From contig NZ_JAAFZU010000015.1 of assembly GCF_018263905.1 (NCBI RefSeq), positions 20,890 to 84,889 on the forward strand: a DNA stretch of 64,000 nt, in the 5' to 3' direction. The notes beneath the pieces were generated by a model. The model was given only the letters and a program-made list of their open reading frames with translations, had not been told where the DNA came from and did not search any database. The stretch is from Loktanella sp. SALINAS62. GTDB taxonomy: Bacteria > Pseudomonadota > Alphaproteobacteria > Rhodobacterales > Rhodobacteraceae. Made by a program: the position numbers and the translations under genes. Below are positions 25,164 to 34,482 of the stretch, one piece after another. Within the stretch, counting starts at the first letter, position 1. The number at the start of each line of letters is the position of its first letter.

Positions 25164-25928
25164 TTAACCCACCGTCTGAAACCAGGGCACGTGCTCCAGC
25201 ATCCATTGGGCGATGGCGTTGACGGAATTGGTGGCGATCAGCAGTCCGAATATGATCAAGAGCACGCCCATGACCTTTTCCATAACGCCAAGGTGACGCC
25301 GGAAACGTGACACGAACCGCATGAACGGGCCGATGAAAAAAGCGGCAGCGACGAACGGCAATGTCATCCCTGCGCCATAGACGAACAAGAGCCAGACACC
25401 GTTCCAGACCGTTTCCTGCCCAGCTGCCGTGAACAGGATCGCCGTCAGCACAGGTCCCACGCAGGGCGTCCAGCCAAACGCAAACGCCAACCCGATCACA
25501 TATGCCCCGGCAAACGTCGCGGCCCGCGACTGGCCCACATCGGCGCGCAACTGACGATACAGAATCGGGATGCGGATCACCCCTACAAAGTGAAAGCCCA
25601 TGGCGATGATGAGAGCGGCAGCGACCCAGCGCAGCACATCAAACCATTCCCTGACCAGTTGACCAAACAGCGTGGCGCTGGCCCCAAGTCCCATGAAAAC
25701 GGTAATGACACCCAGCGCGAAACAACAGGCCGATATCACCGCACGGCGCCGCACGGCAGGGGTGACCGGTGCATCCGCATTGATCTGATTCATACCGACG
25801 CCAGCCAGATAACTCAGGTAAAATGGTACGATCGGCAGGATGCAGGGCGACAGGAATGATAATAGTCCCGCCAGCAGTGCGCCCAGAAAGGTCACGTCAA
25901 ACACGCTTGGCACCACTCTGCTTGTCAC
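25164..25928 (-). CDS. soxV: Thiol transporter SoxV (CcdA/DsbD-like membrane protein)
   Basis: 254 residues, about six membrane segments. CcdA-type redox motifs: FLSPCILPIVPFYL and FGWTPCVGPVLTAILF, each with the conserved Pro-Cys. It carries reducing power across the membrane to SoxW. The frame opens with GTG at 25928, but another GTG at 25904 would give the more typical start (V)FDVTFLGALLAGLLSFLSP and leave room for a short leader behind the operator at 25929-25944; I consider 25904 equally or more likely. Confidence 0.9.
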   Translation of the reverse strand: MTSRVVPSVFDVTFLGALLAGLLSFLSPCILPIVPFYLSYLAGVGMNQINADAPVTPAVRRRAVISACCFALGVITVFMGLGASATLFGQLVREWFDVLRWVAAALIIAMGFHFVGVIRIPILYRQLRADVGQSRAATFAGAYVIGLAFAFGWTPCVGPVLTAILFTAAGQETVWNGVWLLFVYGAGMTLPFVAAAFFIGPFMRFVSRFRRHLGVMEKVMGVLLIIFGLLIATNSVNAIAQWMLEHVPWFQTVG

Positions 25929-25944
25929 ATTCAGGAATAAGATT
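25929..25944. promoter_or_regulatory. SoxR/SqrR-type box in the soxV-soxS spacer
   Basis: ATTC (25929-25932), eight bases and GATT (25941-25944), 7 of 8 matches to ATTC-N8-GAAT; the same stretch also contains ATTC-AG-GAAT. It lies between divergent soxV and soxS and could control both. The spacer is only about 50 bases. Confidence 0.6.
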
Positions 25945-25981
25945 ATGTTTATGCCTCACCCTGCGTCAATCGGAGTTCCCA

Positions 25982-26350
25982 ATGCGCTTGCCGTTCCTGA
26001 CCGCCGCGCTGTGTCTGCTCCCTACTATCTTGTGGGCAGAGGTGGGTCTGGTCATGGCCGAAGAACGTGGCTGCATTTACTGCGCCCGCTGGAACGCCGA
26101 CATCGCCAATATCTACCCAAAAACACCCGAAGGTCGCGCAGCCCCACTGATGCGCTACGACATTCACGACGACGAACCGCCAGCGGACTTGGTGTCGCGC
26201 GTCATATTCACACCGACATTCGTGCTCGTGCAGGACGGGGTAGAAATTGATCGACTGGAAGGGTATCCTGGAGAAGACTTTTTTTGGGGGTTGCTCGGAA
26301 AGATGTTGAGCAACGCGAACATCCCCCTCCATCCCGAGGACGACATGTGA
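25982..26350 (+). CDS. soxS: Thioredoxin-like periplasmic protein SoxS
   Basis: 122 residues from ATG at 25982 (GGAG upstream). Sec signal (MRLPFLTAALCLLPTILWA), then a thioredoxin-like fold with CIYC in EERGCIYCARWNADI and FTPTFVLVQDGVEIDR. SoxS is a thiol-disulfide protein that reactivates SoxY. Its end overlaps the soxR start by 4 bases (GTGA). Confidence 0.88.
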   Translation: MRLPFLTAALCLLPTILWAEVGLVMAEERGCIYCARWNADIANIYPKTPEGRAAPLMRYDIHDDEPPADLVSRVIFTPTFVLVQDGVEIDRLEGYPGEDFFWGLLGKMLSNANIPLHPEDDM

Positions 26351-26694
26351 CTGCCCGAAGCGCGCTTCCGGTCTTTGACGAGACGACGACAAACGAAGAC
26401 ATGGACCGAATGGTGCGCAATGCCGAACGGGCTTGCACCTTTTTGAAATCCATCGCCCACGAAGGGCGCATGATGATCCTGTGCCACCTTGCCACCGGCG
26501 AAAAGTCGGTGACCGAACTAGAGGATCTGCTGTCTGCACGTCAGGCCGCAGTGTCACAGCAACTGGGCCGCCTGCGTATGGAAGGTCTGGTGCAACCGCG
26601 ACGCGACGGCAAGACGATCTACTATAGCCTGACGGACGACCGGCCAAAGCAAATCATGGAAGTCGTCTATGACCTGTTTTGCAACGATGAATAA
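26347..26694 (+). CDS. soxR: Sulfur-responsive ArsR-family repressor SoxR
   Basis: 115 residues from a GTG at 26347 overlapping soxS. Winged helix of the ArsR family: FLKSIAHEGRMMILCHL, GEKSVTELEDLL, RQAAVSQQLGRLRMEGLV and the wing RRDGKTIYYSL. Cysteines at 30, 46 and 112; C46 and C112 occupy the positions that sense sulfide or persulfide in the homologues BigR and SqrR. It should repress the sox operons at the ATTC-N8-GNNT boxes near 22254, 24563 and 25929 until reactive sulfur forms a polysulfide bridge. Confidence 0.92.
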   Translation: MTARSALPVFDETTTNEDMDRMVRNAERACTFLKSIAHEGRMMILCHLATGEKSVTELEDLLSARQAAVSQQLGRLRMEGLVQPRRDGKTIYYSLTDDRPKQIMEVVYDLFCNDE

Positions 26695-26726
26695 TCGCAC
26701 CTGATCGGGGGGACCGGGGGGATATC

Positions 26727-27779
26727 ATGATAGACACACTCGGAGAGGCGAACGCAGCCGCAATCGTCGGTTTGCTGGGTGGACTGATGCTTGGCCTTGC
26801 GGCCAGAATTGGTCGGTTCTGCACACTGGGCGCGATCGAGGACTATCTGTATTCATCCGACGACCGCCGCTTGCGGATGTGGGGCCTGGCGATCGGTACC
26901 GCCATCATTGGTGCGCATCTGGCGATGGCAAACGGCAGTCTCATCGGTTCGGACACGGCTTACCTTGGACAGGCCTGGAACCCAGTTGCCACGATCCTGG
27001 GCGGGTTATTGTTTGGCTATGGCATGGCACTCAGCGGCAACTGTGGCTACGGGGCATTGGCCCGGCTCGGCGGTGGTGACATGCGGTCCTTTGTTATCGT
27101 CGTCGTCATGGGGCTGTCGGCCTATTTCGTCATGTCCGGGCCGCTTGCGACCACCCGTCTATGGCTGTTCCCGGTCAACCCTGCCGGTACGTCACCGCAA
27201 GGTATCGGCCAGATTTTGGAACCCTATGGGATCGGTCTTGCCACATCGGGCTTTGTGTTCGGGGCGGTCATACTGGCCGCATCCCTCGCCAGCCGCACGA
27301 TGCTGCGGTCCCCCTCGCATGTGATCTGGGGTGTCGTCGTCGGCGTGGCGATCGTGTCTGGCTGGGTGGGCACCGCGTGGATTGCGCGCACGGGCTTCGC
27401 GCCGACCGCGCTTCAGACGCATACCTTTGCCGCCCCGATCGGTGATACGCTGCTATGGGGCATGACCGCATCGGGGACCGCATTGTCGTTCAGCGTCGGT
27501 TCCGTCATCGGCGTCCTGCTGGGCGCCTGTCTAGGCAGTTTCTCCAAAGGACATTTTCGCTGGGAAGCCTGCGACGATCCGCGGGAACTGCGCCGCCAGA
27601 TATTCGGCGCGGCGTTAATGGGGCCAGGTGCCGTCCTTGCGGTCGGATGCAGTGTGGGACAGGGTATTTCTGCGTTTTCGCTGCTGGCTTTCAGCGCCCC
27701 GGTGGCATTCGCAGCAATTTTTGTCGGTGCGGCCGTTGGGTTAAACCAGCTTATCACCGGCTTTGCTGCCATCGACTGA
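26727..27779 (+). CDS. soxT: YeeE/YedE-type sulfur compound transporter SoxT
   Basis: 350 residues, about nine or ten membrane segments. The YeeE/YedE family cysteines are present: IGRFCTLGAIED, LSGNCGYGALARLG and GCSVGQGISAFS. Related proteins take up thiosulfate; SoxT in alphaproteobacteria also affects SoxR signalling by importing the inducing sulfur species. It follows soxR directly with a G-rich spacer and completes the divergent soxSRT unit. Confidence 0.88.
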   Translation: MIDTLGEANAAAIVGLLGGLMLGLAARIGRFCTLGAIEDYLYSSDDRRLRMWGLAIGTAIIGAHLAMANGSLIGSDTAYLGQAWNPVATILGGLLFGYGMALSGNCGYGALARLGGGDMRSFVIVVVMGLSAYFVMSGPLATTRLWLFPVNPAGTSPQGIGQILEPYGIGLATSGFVFGAVILAASLASRTMLRSPSHVIWGVVVGVAIVSGWVGTAWIARTGFAPTALQTHTFAAPIGDTLLWGMTASGTALSFSVGSVIGVLLGACLGSFSKGHFRWEACDDPRELRRQIFGAALMGPGAVLAVGCSVGQGISAFSLLAFSAPVAFAAIFVGAAVGLNQLITGFAAID

Positions 27780-28505
27780 AACGAGTGCGAAAAAGAGATC
27801 CAAGGTGACCCTTCCCCGTCGGGACGTGATGCCACGGGCGGTCGACCGTTCACTCTCCAGCCTGATCAACAGGCTTTTGCCCGGACAGCGACACGAACAC
27901 CCTGCCCGCCAATGTGTCCGCAAGAGGCGATTATTACAAACGTTCCAGAAGCAGGATTTTGCCGCGTCAACCGCATTTTTGCGCGGATGTGGCATGGCAC
28001 AATCGAGCCCAAGGTATAATGCGCGACACGAACGCATAGCCCCCAGTTGATGGTTCACCGACATCTGGAGCGCCTCAAGACCAAGGGCCGGGTGGCCTCG
28101 AACCGTGCAGCGATCGTGTCCAATCCCTACTATCGCGAAGCCCTCCACAAAATGACGGCAGAGACACCTCTCACTACGGCGGACAAGTTCCAGAGACCTC
28201 CTGTGCCGGATCAGGCACCCGTCAGGCCACCTCAAGATCTGGTAGCTGATATGTCATCGGGATAATCACCACTTGAACAGATTTTGACCGGCGACTGGGG
28301 TATCCCGGACGGTTACGGAATCATGCTATTTTCTAGGGCTGAGCGCGCCGAAACTGCCGCCCCCGTCTGGGGTGACGTATAGGGACCGTGGCCCCGGGCT
28401 GCGTCCGCTTGCGCAACATACTTTTTGGTTTCGGCACGACCGTTGGCGGCGTCCCTATGACCAATTCGTGCAGAAACAGCAGCGACGCCGTAAAGCGCCG
28501 CCGCC
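27780..28505. other. Region of 726 bases without a supported gene
   Basis: Several frames stay open for 60-160 codons, but none shows a family motif, a good ribosome-binding site or a natural composition. A 72-codon frame at 28047-28265 is the only one with an acceptable amino-acid makeup and I cannot identify it. The region separates the sox locus from the sugar/diol locus and may be decayed coding sequence. Confidence 0.4.
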
Positions 28506-29222
28506 TCAGTGGATGTCAGTCCGTTCCCGGGCCGCCCAGATTGCGCCGCGCCGGATCATTTCGGTGACTTGCGGCACCTTCAGATCGTCCAATTCATGAC
28601 CGATCGAACAATAGAAAACACGGCCCTTGTCCCAGCGGCGGGTCCAGGTGACGGGGATCACGGTGCCCTCTATCCACCACAGATGATCGCCAGAAAATGT
28701 CGTTGTGGCCAGCACGTTGTTGGACGGGTCGGTCAGCATGTAATATTGTTCCGAACGGATGCGGAAACTGCGAATGCCATTGACCAGCGGATGATCGGGC
28801 TGGCAGATCGTCACGTCGTAGTCGATGTAATCCTCTGCCGGTTGCAGGTTGTCCGGCCAGCCGGGCGGGTGGGCCACGAACTGGCCGCCGATCAAAAAGT
28901 GATAGGTTGGCCGATCGCGGAACGCGTCGCCCATGTGACCGTGCCACCCCGCAAGGCCGCAGCCGTCGCCGATTAGCTTCAGCAAGCCGTCCTCTTGCAG
29001 TTTGGTCATGTTGCCGAATTCCGCCTGATGTCCGGACCTGGCAGAGGACCAGATCGGGGTGATCAGGTCCACATCTGCCAGGTCGGCAGGCCGTTCCAAC
29101 GGTTCGAGTGTGTCGTAGACATCGACAGTAAATCCGTTGCTTTTCAACAGTGTTTCATACCAGTCGGCAAAGGCGGTGGGCGTGTGGCCTTCCCAGCCAC
29201 CGACAAACAATGCAGCTTTCAT
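28506..29222 (-). CDS. ThuA-like domain protein
   Basis: 238 residues with the class-I glutamine amidotransferase-like ThuA fold: MKAALFVGGWEGHTPTAFAD, then GLAGWHGHMGDAF in the nucleophile-elbow region, HPLVNGIRSFRIRSEQYY and VFYCSIGHELDDLK. ThuA proteins are linked to trehalose and other sugar catabolism, with unclear chemistry. It is the last gene of the minus-strand ABC operon, overlapping the dehydrogenase gene by 4 bases, so it probably acts on the imported sugar or polyol. Confidence 0.85.
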   Translation of the reverse strand: MKAALFVGGWEGHTPTAFADWYETLLKSNGFTVDVYDTLEPLERPADLADVDLITPIWSSARSGHQAEFGNMTKLQEDGLLKLIGDGCGLAGWHGHMGDAFRDRPTYHFLIGGQFVAHPPGWPDNLQPAEDYIDYDVTICQPDHPLVNGIRSFRIRSEQYYMLTDPSNNVLATTTFSGDHLWWIEGTVIPVTWTRRWDKGRVFYCSIGHELDDLKVPQVTEMIRRGAIWAARERTDIH

Positions 29223-30088
29223 ACAGCACCTTTTCGCATAAAATTCAGAATTGCCGCCATGTCGCGTGCACCATAACCATCGCGTTCGGCGGCCAGCAGT
29301 ATGTCCAGCGTGACGCGGCCCTGCGGTATCGCGGTGCCAAGCATGTCGGCCAGTGCGGCTGTTGCCTGCATATCCTTGCGGGCCAGCGCCACGGTAAAGG
29401 TCACGTCGTGTGACGCCTCGTCAAGATACAGCGGACGGCGATAGGAAATCATCGGGGCGGCAGCGGCGCTGTTCTCGATCACATCAAGGGCCGCGTCAGG
29501 TGCGATGCCCGCCGCCTCTGCCAGTGTCATCGCTTCTGCCAGCGTCTGGTTGAGCCCGTGGATCAATGCGTTGACCGCCAGTTTCATGACGGACCCTGCA
29601 CCACGCGCACCCAGACAAATCGTCTTGCGCCCCAGCGCGTCCAGAACCGGGTGCAGCGGTGCCGCCTCCTCTGGTGTGCATCCCGCCATCAGCAACAACT
29701 GCGCGTCGGTAGCCGCCTGCGTCGCGCCGGAAACCGGTATGTCGATCACGGTCGTGCCAACCGGTGCCGCCCGCACAAGTGCTGCGATATGATCCGGCGA
29801 CATGGTGCCCATTTCGATCAGCGTGCGGTGCCCGGTCGCCGCAAACAGCCCCGCGTCGCCCCTGTGCACGGTGTCCGACGCGGTATCGTCGGCCAACATC
29901 GTGACGACAACCTGCGACACTTCGGCAAGCGCCTTTGGCGTGTCAGCCACACGCACGCCGATCCGGTCCGACAGCGCATGCGACTTTTGCGGTGACCGGT
30001 TCCAGACCGTTACGTCATGCCCGGCCTTTGCCAGATTGACGGCCATGGGTGTCCCCATCCGCCCCAGTCCAACAACGCCGACCCGCAT
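29219..30088 (-). CDS. NAD(P)-dependent beta-hydroxyacid dehydrogenase (3-HIBADH family)
   Basis: 289 residues. N-terminal Rossmann motif GLGRMGTPMAVNLAKAGH (7-24) with WNRS following, substrate motif DIPVSGATQAA, and the catalytic lysine helix GAGSVMKLAVNALIHG. These identify the 3-hydroxyisobutyrate / tartronate-semialdehyde reductase family. Starts one base after the ABC ATPase stop, sharing a TGATG-like junction. In this operon it would oxidise or reduce a hydroxyacid intermediate; exact substrate unknown. Confidence 0.87.
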   Translation of the reverse strand: MRVGVVGLGRMGTPMAVNLAKAGHDVTVWNRSPQKSHALSDRIGVRVADTPKALAEVSQVVVTMLADDTASDTVHRGDAGLFAATGHRTLIEMGTMSPDHIAALVRAAPVGTTVIDIPVSGATQAATDAQLLLMAGCTPEEAAPLHPVLDALGRKTICLGARGAGSVMKLAVNALIHGLNQTLAEAMTLAEAAGIAPDAALDVIENSAAAAPMISYRRPLYLDEASHDVTFTVALARKDMQATAALADMLGTAIPQGRVTLDILLAAERDGYGARDMAAILNFMRKGAV

Positions 30089-31599
30089 TACGCCACCCGG
30101 TCTTCGCTAAGCCCCGATATGGCCTGTACAAGATTGTTTTCCGTCACTTCTTCGGTCGTGAATTCCCGCATCACACGGCCCGAAAACATTGCCACGATCC
30201 GGTCCGACACGTGCAGCACCTCTGGCATTTCGGAACTGACCACAATGACTGCATAGCCCTGCGCCGCCAGATCACGGATCAGATTGTGAATTTCAGATTT
30301 TGATCCCACGTCGATGCCGCGTGTCGGTTCATCGACGATCAGCACCTTGGGATGCATCGACAGCCATTTTCCGATGACGATCTTTTGCTGGTTGCCGCCG
30401 GACAGGTTGCCCACCGTCTGCCGCCAACCCGGTGTGCGGATATCCAGCGCATCATGATATTTATCGAAAATGGCGACCTCTGCCTTATCGCTGGTGAACG
30501 GTCCGCTGGTCAGCTCTCCGATCTGCGGCAGGGTCATGTTGTCCCGGCAGTTCATGCCCAGCACCAACCCCTGCCCCTTGCGATCCTCTGGCACCAGACT
30601 GATGCCCCGTGCGATCGCGTCCTGCGGGGAATTGATCGTGACCTCTTGGCCGTCCAGCAGAATCTTGCCTGCAGACGGCTCGCGTAGGCCAAAGATCGTT
30701 TCGGCGATTTCCGTGCGGCCCGCGCCAACAAGCCCGTAAAAGCCGACGACTTCTCCTTTGCGGACGGTGAAACTGACGTCATGGAACAGTTTACCGCAAC
30801 TCAGGTTGCGGACTTCCAATGCGACGTCGCCCATCTCGTGTTGGACCTTGTTCCGGCTCAGATCCAGTTTGCGGCCGATCATCAACTGGGTCACGTCTTC
30901 TTCGTTCGTCTCGGCGGTGTTGAGCGTACCGCGATAACTGCCATCGCGCAGGACGCTGATCCGGTCGGTGATCTTGAAAATCTCTTCCATCCGGTGGGAA
31001 ATGTAAATCACACCGACGCCGCGCGATTGCAGATCGGCGATCACATCGAACAGTACGACCTTTTCGGAATCCGTCAGCGACGCTGTCGGTTCGTCAAAGA
31101 TAACGGCGCGCGGATCAACGGTCAGCGCACGGGCAATTTCGACCATTTGCTGATTGGCGATGGACAGGTCACCGACACGGGTGCGGGCGTTGAACCCGAC
31201 GTTCAGGCGGTCGAGGATGGCGTCCGTGTCGGTATAAAGCTTTTCCCAGTCAACACGGCCAAGGCTTTTACGCGGCAGTTCCCCCAAAAAGATATTTTCG
31301 GCCACGCTCAATTCATCCGCAAGGCTCAGTTCCTGATGGATAAAAACCACACCATTTTGCTTGGCAGTCTGCGGGCGGTCCATGACGACCTGCTTTTCGC
31401 CGATATAGATCTTGCCTTCGTTCGGCTGATGCAGCCCGCCCAGCACTTTCATCAGGGTGGATTTGCCTGCACCGTTTTCGCCCATCAGGGCGTGGACCTC
31501 TCCGGGGCGCAGATCAAGCGATACACCGTCCAGCGCCCGGACACCGGGGAACGCCTTGACGATATTTTCCAGCCGCAGAATGGGGGATTGATCGGTCAT
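30088..31599 (-). CDS. CUT2-family sugar ABC transporter ATP-binding protein (RbsA/MglA-like)
   Basis: 503 residues from ATG at 31599, overlapping the upstream permease stop by 4 bases. Two ABC domains in one chain: first with Walker A GENGAGKST and signature LSIANQQMVEIARAL, Walker B AVIFDEPTASLT; second with degenerate Walker A GLVGAGRTE and signature LSGGNQQKIVIGKWL, Walker B VLIVDEPTRGID. This asymmetry is characteristic of RbsA/MglA/XylG. Energises the two permeases encoded upstream for import of a sugar or polyol bound by the protein at 34526-35485. Confidence 0.92.
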   Translation of the reverse strand: MTDQSPILRLENIVKAFPGVRALDGVSLDLRPGEVHALMGENGAGKSTLMKVLGGLHQPNEGKIYIGEKQVVMDRPQTAKQNGVVFIHQELSLADELSVAENIFLGELPRKSLGRVDWEKLYTDTDAILDRLNVGFNARTRVGDLSIANQQMVEIARALTVDPRAVIFDEPTASLTDSEKVVLFDVIADLQSRGVGVIYISHRMEEIFKITDRISVLRDGSYRGTLNTAETNEEDVTQLMIGRKLDLSRNKVQHEMGDVALEVRNLSCGKLFHDVSFTVRKGEVVGFYGLVGAGRTEIAETIFGLREPSAGKILLDGQEVTINSPQDAIARGISLVPEDRKGQGLVLGMNCRDNMTLPQIGELTSGPFTSDKAEVAIFDKYHDALDIRTPGWRQTVGNLSGGNQQKIVIGKWLSMHPKVLIVDEPTRGIDVGSKSEIHNLIRDLAAQGYAVIVVSSEMPEVLHVSDRIVAMFSGRVMREFTTEEVTENNLVQAISGLSEDRVA

Positions 31600-32597
31600 A
31601 CCCGCAACTCCTCTTTGCCCTTGCGATTCAGCTGACGGTCCAGAAACAACACGGCGATCAGGATCAGACCGATAACAAGGTTCACCGTTTCGGTGTCGGA
31701 ACCGATGTGACCCAATCCCTTGCGCAGCAGTTGGATTGCGATGACGCCGCCAAGGGTCGATATGATGGACCCATATCCCCCTGTCAGTTTGGTCCCGCCC
31801 AGCACGACAGCGGTAATCGCCCAAAGTTCGTACAGCATCCCGTCGTTGGGATTCACCGACCCGCTTTCGGAATAGAACACCACGGCGGACAGCGCAGACA
31901 GGAAGCCGATCAGCATGAAATTCCACAGAAAATGCGGGCCGACGCGGATACCCGCGTTCACCGCCGCCTCGCGGTTATTGCCGATGGCATAGGCGTTGCG
32001 GCCATGCACGGTACGGGTCATGACCAGCCACAGGATCAGCGCCACCACAAGCAAGAACCACGTCGCCGTATGCAGTCCAAGAAACCGGGCCTCTGCGAAA
32101 TCGACAAGTGTCCAGTTCAGGTGACTGGTCGGCTGTTCACCGTTGTACATAAAGACAAGACCACGGTAGCCCAGCATCGACCCCAGCGTGACAATAAAGG
32201 CGTCGACACCGGTTTTCCAAACGATAAGCCCATTGATCGCCCCCAGCACGACGCCGGTCAGCAACGCCAACCCCCAAGAGATAGGGATTGACCAAACGCC
32301 CAGCGATTGCATCCACGCCCATCCCATGCTGTCCAGCAAGATGACCGCCGACATTGCAAAGATGGCCCCAACGCTCAGGTCGATATTGCCGTTGATCATG
32401 ACAATCGTCATGCCCAGCGCGATGATCCCGATGGGCGCCGATTGCTTGAGCAGCAGCAGCATGTTTTCAGGGTCCATAAACGTCGCGTCCGTCACCGACA
32501 GGAATTTCCCGGCGATTGAAAAGAACGCCAGTTCGACCGCGATGAAGGCCCAGATCGCGCCCTGCTTGATCAGGTCAGTCCGGTTTATATTACTCAT
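31596..32597 (-). CDS. CUT2-family sugar ABC permease (RbsC-like) 2
   Basis: 333 residues from ATG at 32597 (MSNINRTDLIKQG). Around ten membrane segments and the RbsC/XylH signatures NGNIDLSVGAIFAMSAV and WAITAVVLGGTKLTGGYGSI. It is one of two different permeases in this operon, suggesting a heterodimeric channel. Gene is 11 bases after the other permease and overlaps the ATPase by 4. Confidence 0.9.
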   Translation of the reverse strand: MSNINRTDLIKQGAIWAFIAVELAFFSIAGKFLSVTDATFMDPENMLLLLKQSAPIGIIALGMTIVMINGNIDLSVGAIFAMSAVILLDSMGWAWMQSLGVWSIPISWGLALLTGVVLGAINGLIVWKTGVDAFIVTLGSMLGYRGLVFMYNGEQPTSHLNWTLVDFAEARFLGLHTATWFLLVVALILWLVMTRTVHGRNAYAIGNNREAAVNAGIRVGPHFLWNFMLIGFLSALSAVVFYSESGSVNPNDGMLYELWAITAVVLGGTKLTGGYGSIISTLGGVIAIQLLRKGLGHIGSDTETVNLVIGLILIAVLFLDRQLNRKGKEELRV

Positions 32598-32608
32598 CCC
32601 GTTTCCCC

Positions 32609-33583
32609 TCAGGCGATCGGTGACAGAAGGCGACCGCGCTTGGCCGCGATGTCCAGCCAGACAGCCAGAATGATGATAACCCACGTCACGACGTATTGCG
32701 CGTAGAAGGCCAGCCCCATCAGCAAAAGTCCGTTCTGGATAAATCCAAGGATCAGGACGCCGATCACGGTCTTGAAAATGGTGCCCGACCCGCCAAGCAA
32801 GGACGCGCCGCCAAGGATGACAGCCGCCAAGACCTCTAGTTCGAGCCCTTGACCGACGGTGTTTTGGCTGCCCAGGCTACGGCTGGCCTGCATCAGGCCC
32901 GCCATGGCGACGCAGAACGATGACATCAGATAGGTCAGGAATACGATCCGTGCGCGGGGGATTCCCGAAAACACCGCTGCCGTGCCGTTGCCGCCAACGG
33001 CATAGACCTTGCGCCCGAACGCTGTGCGCGACAGCACGACACCTAGTCCCGCTGCCAGTAGCGCAAACATCAGGATCGGTATCGGAATGCCAATGATATC
33101 GCCCTGCCCGAACACATTGAACCATGTGCCGCGCTTGTCGGCGATATCCATGTTCTGCCCGCCGGAATAGGTCAGGGTCAGCCCATGGATCGCGGACAAC
33201 ATCCCCAGCGTGACGATCAGCGAATTCAGTTTGAGATACCCCACCAGAAACCCGATGAACGCACCAAGGCACAAGGTCATGCCGAACATCGCAGGAATGG
33301 CGAGCGCCGGTCCGATCTTGTCGTGCAGGTCCAGCACGACGATGGTCGAAAACGACATCATCGACCCAACAGACAGGTCCAGATTGCCGCCGATGACCAC
33401 AAACGTCACACCCAATGCCATGACCCCAAGGATCGCGCTGGACCGGATGACGCCAGAGATATTGTCAATGTCGATGAACCGCGGGTTCGCGATCGCAAAG
33501 ACGATCATAAAGACCGCGAAAGCCACGATGATGCCCTGACGGGCCAGAAATCCGCTTAGTCCCGCTTTGGATATTTCTGCCAT
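32609..33583 (-). CDS. CUT2-family sugar ABC permease (RbsC-like) 1
   Basis: 324 residues with GGNLDLSVGSMMSFSTIVVLD and EVLAAVILGGASLLGGSGTI, the RbsC-type motifs, and about ten membrane segments. Preceded by GGGAGG at a good distance. Together with the second permease it forms the membrane channel. Same operon as the SDR upstream and binding protein. Confidence 0.9.
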   Translation of the reverse strand: MAEISKAGLSGFLARQGIIVAFAVFMIVFAIANPRFIDIDNISGVIRSSAILGVMALGVTFVVIGGNLDLSVGSMMSFSTIVVLDLHDKIGPALAIPAMFGMTLCLGAFIGFLVGYLKLNSLIVTLGMLSAIHGLTLTYSGGQNMDIADKRGTWFNVFGQGDIIGIPIPILMFALLAAGLGVVLSRTAFGRKVYAVGGNGTAAVFSGIPRARIVFLTYLMSSFCVAMAGLMQASRSLGSQNTVGQGLELEVLAAVILGGASLLGGSGTIFKTVIGVLILGFIQNGLLLMGLAFYAQYVVTWVIIILAVWLDIAAKRGRLLSPIA

Positions 33584-33626
33584 TCATCCCTCCCGTCTGG
33601 CTGTCGTGTCCGGTCCGCGACCGGTG

Positions 33627-34439
33627 TCAAACCAAGGTCATTCCACCGTCGATCATCACGATCTGCCCGGTCATGTAATCGCTGTCGCGTGACGCCAGAA
33701 AGGTCGTCGTTCCTGTCACGTCCGCAGGCTTGGCCACGCGGCCCTTCAGGATTTGCGACGAAAACTCCTCCATCGCCTGTCCGGGGCGGTTGGCGGCACC
33801 GATGTCCATCAGGTCCTGATCGACCTGCTCCCACATCTCTGTCGCAACCACACCGGGGGCGAACCCGGTGACGGTGATCCCGTGCTTGCCCAGATCGCGC
33901 GCACCCGATTGCGTCAGCGCCACAACCGCGAATTTACTGGCGCAATAGGGCGCGACATTGTCGAACCCCTGTCGGCTGGCGATTGATGCGGTATTGACGA
34001 TCTTACCCGCCATGCCGTCCGCATCGCGACCCTGAGAGATCATTTGCCGGGCAGCTTCCTGCATGCCGATCATGCAGCCCAGACCATTGATCCCCATAAT
34101 GAAATTCCAGTTTTCCTCTGTCACGTCGAGGAAATTCATCGGTTTGTTGACACCCGCGTTATTGAATTTCACGTCAAGGCGCCCGAACCGTTCGACTGTT
34201 CTTGCAATCATTTCCCGGACCTGATCGCGGTCGGTGACGTTGACCGGGGCGCTCATTACCAGTCCACCGGCGTTTGCCGCGCGTTCTGCGTTCGCTTCGA
34301 CGACTTCGGCCAGCTTTTTGGCGTTGATGTCTGCGAAACAGACATTGGCGCCTTCGTCGAGCAAGGCTTCTCCGATGGCGCGGCCGATCCCTTGGGCGGC
34401 GCCGGTCACAATGCAGGACCGTCCGTAAACACGGGCCAT
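33627..34439 (-). CDS. SDR dehydrogenase, acetoin/diol or polyol dehydrogenase-like
   Basis: 270 residues. Classical SDR: NAD motif TGAAQGIGRAIGEAL, Asp at the end of beta2 (CFADIN) favouring NAD, NNAGVNKP, catalytic Ser in NTASIAS and Tyr-Lys in YCASKFAVVALTQ. The C-terminal part (GITVTGFAPGVVATEMWEQVD, DSDYMTGQIVMIDGGM) resembles acetoin reductase/butanediol dehydrogenase and sorbitol dehydrogenases. Within a CUT2 transport operon it likely oxidises the imported polyol. A related SDR lies at 37509-38318. Confidence 0.88.
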   Translation of the reverse strand: MARVYGRSCIVTGAAQGIGRAIGEALLDEGANVCFADINAKKLAEVVEANAERAANAGGLVMSAPVNVTDRDQVREMIARTVERFGRLDVKFNNAGVNKPMNFLDVTEENWNFIMGINGLGCMIGMQEAARQMISQGRDADGMAGKIVNTASIASRQGFDNVAPYCASKFAVVALTQSGARDLGKHGITVTGFAPGVVATEMWEQVDQDLMDIGAANRPGQAMEEFSSQILKGRVAKPADVTGTTTFLASRDSDYMTGQIVMIDGGMTLV

Positions 34440-34482
34440 TACGGAACCCCTCTATTAATCAGAATACACGTGTAAGATCCGT

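Noticed and set aside
27741..28235. Minus-strand frame of 164 codons after soxT
   Set aside because: Overlaps the soxT end, is rich in Arg/Cys/Leu without motif, and has no ribosome-binding site.
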